From an uncultured Ignavibacteriota bacterium (GTDB lineage: Bacteria > Bacteroidota > Ignavibacteria > Tepidaquicellales > Tepidaquicellaceae), in assembly GCA_903901375.1 (NCBI GenBank), contig CAIUQV010000565.1, positions 1 to 19,123 on the forward strand: a DNA stretch of 19,123 bases. The letters run 5' to 3'. Positions 9,560 to 15,758 of the stretch are shown here, piece by piece. The notes beneath the pieces were generated by a model. It saw only the letters and a program-made list of their open reading frames with translations, was not told the origin of the DNA and did not search any database. Position numbers and translations under genes: made by a program. How positions within the stretch are numbered: the stretch's first letter is position 1; each line of letters starts with the position of its first letter.

Positions 9560-10654
9560 ATGCATACACAGGAAATAATTGAGAGTTTCAAATCGGTAAT
9601 AGTACAGATTTCAACTGAATTCGGAACAGGGACAGGATTCTTCGTAAGAGATTTTAATTTAATCGTTACGAATGACCACGTGGTTAAAGAGTGTGCAGAA
9701 GCAGTAATAAGCGGCACGACATTTCCAAAGGTTTCGGCGTCAGTATTGTTTTATGACCAGAAGTATGACCTTGCATTCATAAGATTACCTGATGGAATCG
9801 ACTTACCAGACAGGAAAATTGGTTCTTCGCCGGTACACGACGGCGACAGAGTGATTGCTATCGGACATCCATACGGACTCAAATACACAGCAACTGAGGG
9901 AATAGTATCTAAGGCAAAAAGATTACAGAACGGATTGAATTACATACAGATAGATGCGGCAATAAATCCGGGTAACAGTGGTGGTCCTCTGGTGAACACA
10001 GACGGAGAGATTGTAGGTGTTAATACTTTTATAATTTCTGGTGGAGATAATCTTGGTTTTGCTTTACCATCGGAATACCTGCTTGAATCGCTGAACGAGT
10101 ACAAACCTTACAATGGTCAGACTGCAGTAAGATGCAAGTCCTGCCTTAATGTGATAACTTCTGAAAGAATAGAAGATGATTACTGTCCTGAATGCGGTTC
10201 GAAGCTTATAATACCACAGTTAAAGGATAATAAAGAATATGTTCCAGCAGGAGCTGCATTAACGATTGAGAAAATTCTTGAAGCGCTCGGAAAAGATGTT
10301 AAACTGTCGAGACGCGGACAGAACAGATGGGAAGTTGAAGAAGGTTCTGCAAGAATAGTGATATCATACACTGACGGAGGATTCATAGTAGGAGATGCAT
10401 TTATATGCAGACTGCCTAAGCAGAATATCGCAGCGATATATGAATATCTTTTAAAAGAAAATTATGACCTTGAGAATGTGTTTTTCAGTGCGACAAATCA
10501 GGATATAGTACTGACGACTATGATATACGACCAGTATCTGACTTATGAAACAGGGCTTGAAGAAATTAAGTCGCTGGTGAAGAAAGCAGATTATTATGAT
10601 AATTATCTGATAGAGAATTTCGGTGCGCTGCCAAGAGTGGAAGACAGCGAGTAG
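9560..10654 (+). CDS. Cytoplasmic trypsin-like (S1C, HtrA-type) serine protease with zinc ribbon and YbjN-like C-terminus
   Basis: This 364-residue protein has a complete trypsin-like catalytic triad: His40 in VTNDHVV, Asp70 in KYDLAFIRL and Ser140 in NPGNSGGPL. These are HtrA/DegP-type contexts. Unlike DegP it has no signal peptide and no PDZ domain. After the protease domain (about 5-185) comes a four-cysteine zinc ribbon (Cys192-x2-Cys195 and Cys209-x2-Cys212). A C-terminal domain follows (about 230-356) whose helix-strand-helix layout, with YLLKENYDL, QDIVLTTM and LVKKADYYDNYLIENF, resembles YbjN / T3SC-like folds and the same domain in the upstream gene. It starts one base after the upstream stop, so the two are almost surely co-translated. 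It should cleave intracellular proteins; the substrate and trigger are unknown. The protease call is firm; the name of the C-terminal domain is tentative. Confidence 0.88.
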   Translation: MHTQEIIESFKSVIVQISTEFGTGTGFFVRDFNLIVTNDHVVKECAEAVISGTTFPKVSASVLFYDQKYDLAFIRLPDGIDLPDRKIGSSPVHDGDRVIAIGHPYGLKYTATEGIVSKAKRLQNGLNYIQIDAAINPGNSGGPLVNTDGEIVGVNTFIISGGDNLGFALPSEYLLESLNEYKPYNGQTAVRCKSCLNVITSERIEDDYCPECGSKLIIPQLKDNKEYVPAGAALTIEKILEALGKDVKLSRRGQNRWEVEEGSARIVISYTDGGFIVGDAFICRLPKQNIAAIYEYLLKENYDLENVFFSATNQDIVLTTMIYDQYLTYETGLEEIKSLVKKADYYDNYLIENFGALPRVEDSE

Positions 10655-10931
10655 TTTTCAAAAGAATGGCACACTGATTTTAATGATGAATTAAGATTAC
10701 CACTGATTAAGAGATTGAAATTATATGAATTAAAAAATAGAACGCGGATAAGAGAAAATAAGAACGGATTAACACGGATATTTTTAGGCAAAGAGATAAG
10801 AGATTTTTCAGGTTAAAAGAGTTTAGGATAAGGAAAGTTATAAGACTAATTAATTAATTTAATATGATGAATATATTAATTAAATTTATGTTTTTAATCA
10901 ATTAAAATGTTTTAGTAATTTAAATATAATT
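10655..10931. other. AT-rich gap before fabD with degenerate repeat-like segment
   Basis: No gene is supported in these 277 bp. Positions about 10670-10780 hold several imperfect copies of a C-x-C-x-GATTA-like unit: ACACTGATTT at 10671, CCACTGATTAA at 10700, ACGCGGATAAG at 10742, and AACGGATT followed by AACACGGAT at 10763-10779. It looks like a decayed intergenic repeat. Positions 10840-10930 are almost pure A/T and probably hold the fabD promoter, though no box stands out. No terminator hairpin with a T-run was found after the protease gene. Confidence 0.45.
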
Positions 10932-11852
10932 ATGAGTAAAATTGCATTTGTATTTCCGGGACAGGGCTCTCAGGCAGTTGGAATGGGAAAAGACCTGTAC
11001 GAAAATTCAGCACTGGCAAAAGAACTGTATGACACAGCAGATAGTATTATGGGATTATCTCTTAGCAAACTTTCATTTGAAGGACCGCAGGAAGAACTTA
11101 AACAAACCAACATAACACAGCCGGCACTTTTTGTACATTCATTAGTATTAACAAGATTATTAGGCGACAAGATAAAAGCAGACTGCACGGCAGGACATTC
11201 GCTCGGAGAATATACTGCGAACGTTTATGCAGGTTCAGTTGATTTTGAAAACGGTCTTAAGCTTGTGAAGACACGCGGAATGCTGATGAAGAATTCGGGA
11301 ATTAAACAACCCGGAACTATGGCAGCATTAATAGGGCTTAATGAAGCGCAGGTGCTGGAAATCTGCGATAAGGCAAAAGATGCAGGAATTGTTCAGGCAG
11401 CTAATTTCAACTGTCCGGGACAGATAGTAGTATCGGGAGACATTGCTGCGATAGATAAAGCAGTTGAAATTGCCAAAGGTGAGCCATACAAATGCAGGCT
11501 TGCGAAGAAACTTGAGGTGAGCGGAGCTTTTCATTCAGAACTGATGAAGACATCTGATACTGAACTGAGAACTGCACTGAACGAAACAAACTTCACTAAT
11601 GCAGGCATTCCGGTTTATACTAACGCAGACACAACTCCGATTACCAGTAAGAATGAAATACGCGATGCACTTTCGAGACAGCTTGTGTCCCCTGTCAAAT
11701 GGGAAATGCTTATAAGAAACATGACAGCAGACGGAGTTACAAAGTTTTATGAAATCGGTTCCGGGAAAGTACTTACGGGATTAATAAAGAAAATAGAACC
11801 TTCAGCAGAAGTGTTTAACATTTCAACGTATGAAGACATTAAAAATTTATAA
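10932..11852 (+). CDS. fabD: Malonyl-CoA:ACP transacylase FabD
   Basis: This 306-residue protein is a full-length FabD. It has FVFPGQGSQ at residues 6-14, the nucleophile Ser90 in GHSLGE, Arg115 in KTRGMLM that binds the malonyl carboxylate, and His201 in SGAFHS completing the catalytic dyad. It moves the malonyl group from CoA to acyl carrier protein, supplying two-carbon units to type II fatty acid synthesis in the cytoplasm. It is the first gene of a probable operon reaching TerC. The upstream region is AT-rich with no clear ribosome binding site. Confidence 0.96.
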   Translation: MSKIAFVFPGQGSQAVGMGKDLYENSALAKELYDTADSIMGLSLSKLSFEGPQEELKQTNITQPALFVHSLVLTRLLGDKIKADCTAGHSLGEYTANVYAGSVDFENGLKLVKTRGMLMKNSGIKQPGTMAALIGLNEAQVLEICDKAKDAGIVQAANFNCPGQIVVSGDIAAIDKAVEIAKGEPYKCRLAKKLEVSGAFHSELMKTSDTELRTALNETNFTNAGIPVYTNADTTPITSKNEIRDALSRQLVSPVKWEMLIRNMTADGVTKFYEIGSGKVLTGLIKKIEPSAEVFNISTYEDIKNL

Positions 11853-11856
11853 GGAG
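11851..11856 (+). promoter_or_regulatory. Shine-Dalgarno AAGGAG that fixes a TTG start
   Basis: AAGGAG overlaps the fabD stop (TAA at 11850-11852) and lies 5 nt before TTG at 11862. It is one of the few good ribosome binding sites in the window and supports the non-ATG start of the next gene. Confidence 0.75.
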
Positions 11857-11861
11857 TAAAA

Positions 11862-12479
11862 TTGAAAGAATATCCATTAGAGTTTAACGGAATAAAGATA
11901 GACCCGATAATTTTCACGCAGGGATTTGTACCCGGATGCAACATGAAACTTTGCCACGGACAATGCTGCAACTGGGGCGTTTATATGGACAAGCCGTTCA
12001 AGGAAGTGATAATGAAATTTGAGAATGAGATAAAGGAGGTAATGGACGAGCATCAGACCAAAGATACTTCAAAATGGTTTGAGACAGAGCTTGAACAGGA
12101 TGAGGACTTCCCTTCCGGCTGGGCAGTGGGGACTGAACTTTACGTTACACCGCAGGGAGTATCGCAATGTGTGTTCAAAGACAAAAGAGGATTCTGTTCG
12201 ATACAGGTAGCTGCTGATAAAAATCATATGCACAAATGGGCAATAAAGCCAAAGTACTGCATAATGTACCCACTAACGATTATCGACAATGTACTAACCT
12301 ACGACGATGACCACGCTACAAAACTTGATTATTGCGGCATACATAAGAAGGAAAACTTCTCGCAGACAGTTTTTGAAGCTATGACTGAAGAGATAACGTT
12401 TGTTTTAGGTGCAGACGGATACGCATATTTAAATGACTACTACAAGAAGCAGTATAAACACAAGAAAAACTTTTCTTAA
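11862..12479 (+). CDS. Cysteine-cluster protein of the YkgJ/UPF0153 - DUF3109 type
   Basis: The 205-residue protein carries the cysteine pattern of putative zinc- or iron-chelating YkgJ / DUF3109 proteins. It has Cys26, Cys31, Cys35 and Cys36 in GCNMKLCHGQCCNWG; Cys103 and Cys112 in QCVFKDKRGFCSI; Cys133 in KPKYCIMYPL; and Cys158 near the end of the core. The CHGxCC and KP-x2-C-x2-YP signatures are distinctive. The biochemical role of the family is not established; metal binding is predicted from the cysteines. The start is TTG at 11862, chosen for the AAGGAG just upstream and because the frame begins in step with the conserved N-terminal strand. It lies 9 bp after fabD and overlaps the next gene by one base (TAATG), so it is co-expressed with fatty-acid genes. 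Confidence 0.8.
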   Translation: MKEYPLEFNGIKIDPIIFTQGFVPGCNMKLCHGQCCNWGVYMDKPFKEVIMKFENEIKEVMDEHQTKDTSKWFETELEQDEDFPSGWAVGTELYVTPQGVSQCVFKDKRGFCSIQVAADKNHMHKWAIKPKYCIMYPLTIIDNVLTYDDDHATKLDYCGIHKKENFSQTVFEAMTEEITFVLGADGYAYLNDYYKKQYKHKKNFS

Positions 12480-13231
12480 TGTATGACTTCAAAGATAAAG
12501 TAGTATTTATTACCGGCGGTTCGAGGGGTATAGGCAGAGCAATGGCTGTAAGGTTTGCCGAGCTTAATGCAAAAGTAGTGATAACTTACAAAAGCAGGAT
12601 AGACCACAGGTTTTTTAAACCAAAGAACATTCATTACTTTAAGTGCGATTCGGCTGACGGAAAAAGAGTGAAAGAAGTGGTACAGAACGTTATAAAGAGA
12701 TTCAAGAGAATAGACGTTCTGATAAACAATGCGGGTATTACTAAGGATACACTGATACTAAGAATGAGCGAAAGAGACTGGGACAGCGTTATAGACACTA
12801 ATCTTAAAGGTACGTTTCTTTTCTGCAAAGAAGCAGCAAGAAGTATGGTGAAGATGCACAGAGGGAAAATAATCAACATTAGTTCCATAGTAGGTACGAC
12901 AGGAAATGCAGGACAGTCAAACTATGCAGCTTCAAAGGCTGGCCAGATAGGACTTACAAAGGCACTTGCAAAAGAACTTGCTTCGCATAACATACAGGTG
13001 AACGTAGTAGCTCCCGGGTTTGTAGAAACGGATATGACGTCTGTACTTAGCGAAGACGTTAAAAAAGCAATACTGAAAACAACGAAAACGAAGGCGGCAA
13101 AGCCGAACAAGGTAGCAGATTTTGTTGCATTTCTTGCTTCGGAGGATTCTGACCTTATAAACGGACAGACTTTCATAGTTGAAGCAACACAGCTAAAGAA
13201 AGAGGAAAGATTACATTTTAAAAATAATTAA
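12479..13231 (+). CDS. Short-chain dehydrogenase/reductase, FabG-like (divergent)
   Basis: This 250-residue classical SDR has the nucleotide-binding TGGSRGIG (12-19), NNAG (83-86), and the catalytic tetrad Asn108, Ser136, Tyr149 and Lys153 (YAASK). The end of strand beta-2 is YKSR, a basic environment that favours NADPH. The ITKDTLILRM and NYAASKAGQIGLTKALAKELA regions are FabG-like, so 3-oxoacyl-ACP reductase activity is plausible. It departs from true FabG at the C-terminus: the usual DGG-M end is replaced by INGQTFIVEATQ plus a lysine-rich tail, and the loop after beta-2 is short. It could be a specialised ketoacyl reductase or a partner subunit for the FabG encoded next. The start codon overlaps the previous stop by one base. 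Confidence 0.85.
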   Translation: MYDFKDKVVFITGGSRGIGRAMAVRFAELNAKVVITYKSRIDHRFFKPKNIHYFKCDSADGKRVKEVVQNVIKRFKRIDVLINNAGITKDTLILRMSERDWDSVIDTNLKGTFLFCKEAARSMVKMHRGKIINISSIVGTTGNAGQSNYAASKAGQIGLTKALAKELASHNIQVNVVAPGFVETDMTSVLSEDVKKAILKTTKTKAAKPNKVADFVAFLASEDSDLINGQTFIVEATQLKKEERLHFKNN

Positions 13232-13242
13232 ATAAGAGAACA

Positions 13243-13989
13243 ATGGGAATATTACAGAACAAAGTAGCGGTAGTAACCGGAGGCGGCAGAGGAATCGGCC
13301 GTGCAATAGTAACGGATTTGCTCAATGAAGGAGCAATAGTAATAGCATACGATAAGGTTTTTCCTGAAGACTTTGATACATACGCCAAGGAAAAAGAGAA
13401 TAACGGAATGAAAGTGACCAAGATGGTTGTTGATGTAACAGACACAGACGGTGTGCAGAAAGCTATCAATGAAACTGCAAAAGAATTTGGCAGGATTGAC
13501 ATACTTGTTAACAATGCAGGAATAACGAGAGACAGATTACTTTTAAGGATGACAGAAGAAGACTGGGATCTGGTTTTGAAGGTAAACCTTAAAGGTGCAT
13601 TTAACACGACAAAAGCTGTTGCGGGAATAATGGCAAAGCAAAGAGGCGGTAAAATAATAAACATAAGTTCAGTAGTTGGTGTAATGGGAAATGCGGGACA
13701 GGCGAACTATTCTGCATCGAAAGCAGGAATGATTGGACTGACTAAATCAATCGCAAAAGAACTTGGCGGCAGAAACGTGACTGTGAATGCAATAGCACCG
13801 GGATTTGTTGAGACAGAAATGACTCATCAGCTGACCGAGGAGCAGAAGGCAGCCTTCCTGACTGTAATACCATTAAAGCGTCCTTCAAAGCCGGAAGAAG
13901 TAGCCGGAGTAGTGACATTTCTGGCATCACCGAAGGCAGATTATATCACCGGCCAGGTTATAATGGTTGACGGCGGAATGGTGATGTAA
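13243..13989 (+). CDS. fabG: 3-oxoacyl-ACP reductase FabG
   Basis: This is a 248-residue classical SDR of full FabG length. It has TGGGRGIG (12-19), NNAG (90-93), the tetrad Asn115, Ser143, Tyr156 and Lys160 (YSASK), NAIAPGFVETEMT, and the standard ending ITGQVIMVDGGMVM. FabG reduces 3-oxoacyl-ACP to 3-hydroxyacyl-ACP in type II fatty acid synthesis. At the end of beta-2 the sequence is IAYDK, with Asp37 where NADPH-dependent FabG enzymes usually have a neutral or basic residue. An acid there commonly marks NADH preference in SDRs, so its cofactor may differ from the two flanking SDRs. It lies 11 bp after the preceding gene. Confidence 0.9.
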   Translation: MGILQNKVAVVTGGGRGIGRAIVTDLLNEGAIVIAYDKVFPEDFDTYAKEKENNGMKVTKMVVDVTDTDGVQKAINETAKEFGRIDILVNNAGITRDRLLLRMTEEDWDLVLKVNLKGAFNTTKAVAGIMAKQRGGKIINISSVVGVMGNAGQANYSASKAGMIGLTKSIAKELGGRNVTVNAIAPGFVETEMTHQLTEEQKAAFLTVIPLKRPSKPEEVAGVVTFLASPKADYITGQVIMVDGGMVM

Positions 13990-14048
13990 GTTAATCAGGG
14001 TTGATATTTCTTTAGTTACAAGAGAGAATAGATTTTAAAATAACAAAT

Positions 14049-14759
14049 ATGAAGAATAAAGTGGTATGGATTACCGGTGCGTCAACCGGAATCGGTAAGG
14101 AAATAGCGCACGTATTTTCGAAAGCAGGATACATAGTGGTTGTATCGGCAAGAAGAAAATCGAGACTTGTTAACATTGTCAGCGAGATAAAGTTCGCAGG
14201 AAGGGAATCCTCAGCATTCGTCTGCAACGTAGCATCAGAGCGTTCTGTACAATCGACTGCAAAGCGAATAATAGAGAAATACGGAGCTATAGACTGCCTT
14301 ATCAACAATGCAGGCGTTACTTCATTTAAAAGTTTTCTTGATACAAAGGTGTACGAGTTTGACTACGTAATGGACATAAACCTGCGCGGTTCATTTTTGT
14401 GTATGAAATCTGTTCTGAAAGGGATGCTTAAAAACAGAAAGGGACACATCATTAACATCGTATCAGTAGCTGCGAACACAGTTTACGAAAACAGTTCTGT
14501 TTATGCTGCTTCCAAAGCGGGACTTCTTGCACTTTCTAATTCAGTGAGGAAAGAAGTGAGAAAGCATAACATCAAAATTACAAACATACTACCCGGTGCT
14601 GTGGAAACAGCAATGTGGGATGCAAAGACAAGACAAAAATATAAGAACAGGATGATGGCGCCTGAAGACGTAGCACTAATAACTCTACAGGCATTTGAAC
14701 AACCAAAAAAGGTACTGATTGAAGATATAATCATAAGACCTTCCAAAGGAGACATATAA
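14049..14759 (+). CDS. Short-chain dehydrogenase/reductase of unknown substrate
   Basis: A 236-residue classical SDR with TGASTGIG (9-16), NNAG (86-89), and tetrad residues Asn111, Ser139, Tyr152 and Lys156 (YAASK). The segment after beta-2 is SARRKSRL, which predicts NADPH use. The C-terminal part (ILPGAVETAMWD, then EDVALITLQAFEQP and IEDIIIRPSKGDI) is like SDRs related to YdfG / sepiapterin-reductase-type proteins rather than FabG, so a substrate other than acyl-ACP is likely. It lies 59 bp downstream of fabG. Its last codons contain the ribosome binding site for terC, and its stop abuts the terC start. Confidence 0.85.
   Translation: MKNKVVWITGASTGIGKEIAHVFSKAGYIVVVSARRKSRLVNIVSEIKFAGRESSAFVCNVASERSVQSTAKRIIEKYGAIDCLINNAGVTSFKSFLDTKVYEFDYVMDINLRGSFLCMKSVLKGMLKNRKGHIINIVSVAANTVYENSSVYAASKAGLLALSNSVRKEVRKHNIKITNILPGAVETAMWDAKTRQKYKNRMMAPEDVALITLQAFEQPKKVLIEDIIIRPSKGDI
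14745..14751 (+). promoter_or_regulatory. Shine-Dalgarno AAAGGAG for the TTG start of terC
   Basis: AAAGGAG lies inside the last codons of the SDR gene and 8 nt before TTG at 14760, which directly follows that gene's TAA. It makes the non-ATG start of the TerC-family gene convincing. Confidence 0.75.
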
Positions 14760-15680
14760 TTGCATATAACAATCTGGCACTGGTGCGGATTCGTTCTTTT
14801 TCTGGTAATTATGCTTGCATTAGACCTTGGAGTTTTCAACAAAAAGAAGCACGAAGTATCTGTAAAAGAAGCATTAATTACGAGCGGAATCTGGATTGCG
14901 CTTTCATTAATATTTAACGGAATAGTATTTTATTATCTTGGACACGATAAAGGGCTGGAATTTCTGACAGGATATCTGCTTGAAAAGTCATTAAGCGTTG
15001 ACAACATATTTGTATTCATACTTCTCTTTTCATTCTTCGACGTTCCAAAGAAGTATCAGCACAAGGTACTTTTCTGGGGAATATTCGGAGCACTGATTAT
15101 GCGTGCAATCCTTATATTCATAGGAACAGCACTGATAACACAGTTTAGCTGGGTGATAATCATATTCGGAGCTTTCCTTGTTATAGCTGGATTGAAGATG
15201 GCATTCCAGAAAGATGAGAAAGTGGAACCGAATAAAAATCCTGTTGTAAAGATTGTTAAAAAAGTGATACCCGTGACGCCGGAATACCATAAAGACAAAT
15301 TCTTTGTAAAGATAAAGAAGGGCGGATTGTTTGCGACTCCCCTGCTGATAGTTCTGATAGTAGTAGAAACTACAGATTTAATTTTTGCATTTGATTCAAT
15401 ACCAGCGATACTTGCAATCACAAATGACACATTTATAGTTTTCACATCAAATGCATTTGCAATACTTGGTTTAAGAGCATTATACTTTGCACTGGCGGGA
15501 TTTATGGATAAATTCCATTATCTGAAAATCGGGCTTTCAATAATACTTGTATTCATAGGTGTTAAAATGCTTATATCAGGAATAGTTCATATTTCAACGG
15601 TACTTTCACTTATTGTAATACTTGTAGTACTTGCAGCTGCTATAGGAGCGTCTATGGTAAGAAATAAAAGGATGGCCTGA
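14760..15680 (+). CDS. TerC / Alx-family integral membrane protein
   Basis: This 306-residue protein is a polytopic inner-membrane protein with about eight or nine hydrophobic segments. It carries the TerC-family acidic signatures: Asp22 in LALDLGVF, EKSLSVDNIFVF (75-86), and ETTDLIFAFDSIPA (203-216). A charged cytoplasmic-type loop lies at about 150-188. Members such as E. coli Alx and B. subtilis homologues are linked to manganese export or metalation of exported proteins; TerC itself is linked to tellurite resistance. The metal here is inferred only. The start is TTG, chosen because of the AAAGGAG 8 nt upstream and because the first membrane segment begins immediately. It ends the fab operon. 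Confidence 0.92.
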   Translation: MHITIWHWCGFVLFLVIMLALDLGVFNKKKHEVSVKEALITSGIWIALSLIFNGIVFYYLGHDKGLEFLTGYLLEKSLSVDNIFVFILLFSFFDVPKKYQHKVLFWGIFGALIMRAILIFIGTALITQFSWVIIIFGAFLVIAGLKMAFQKDEKVEPNKNPVVKIVKKVIPVTPEYHKDKFFVKIKKGGLFATPLLIVLIVVETTDLIFAFDSIPAILAITNDTFIVFTSNAFAILGLRALYFALAGFMDKFHYLKIGLSIILVFIGVKMLISGIVHISTVLSLIVILVVLAAAIGASMVRNKRMA

Positions 15681-15724
15681 AGAACCTTTAATATTTCGGT
15701 TTTCAGTTATATTAAAAAGAAAGA

Positions 15725-15751
15725 TATCCCCGCATATAACCTGCGGGGATA
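15725..15751. terminator. Hairpin terminator between convergent genes
   Basis: A 10-bp perfect stem TATCCCCGCA / TGCGGGGATA (15725-15734 with 15742-15751) has a 7-nt loop. Read on the minus strand it is followed by a T-rich tract (TATCTTTCTTTTT), so it is a good terminator for the phosphoesterase operon. On the plus strand the tail is weak, so its use for terC is less sure. Confidence 0.75.
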
Positions 15752-15758
15752 CTGCAAT

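Noticed and set aside
8302..10654. Calling the protease pair a known phage-defence system
   Set aside because: No nuclease, NTPase, TIR, reverse transcriptase or other defence module is nearby, and the flanks are housekeeping genes; the evidence supports only an unassigned two-gene unit.
10603..10791. Minus-strand reading frame over the protease end and the following gap
   Set aside because: It overlaps the protease gene in antisense and otherwise reads through the degenerate repeat-like segment; such frames are commonly spurious.
10848..10886. AT-rich inverted repeat upstream of fabD as an operator
   Set aside because: Only about seven consecutive pairs (TTAATAT / ATATTAA) in nearly pure A/T sequence, which is expected by chance.
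13218..13664. Long antisense frame of 148 codons opposite fabG
   Set aside because: It lies wholly inside a well-supported SDR gene and its composition is a mirror of SDR codons; no independent signal.
14700..14760. yybP-ykoY manganese riboswitch before the TerC gene
   Set aside because: Such riboswitches often precede TerC/Alx genes, but here the start follows the SDR stop directly and no leader space exists.
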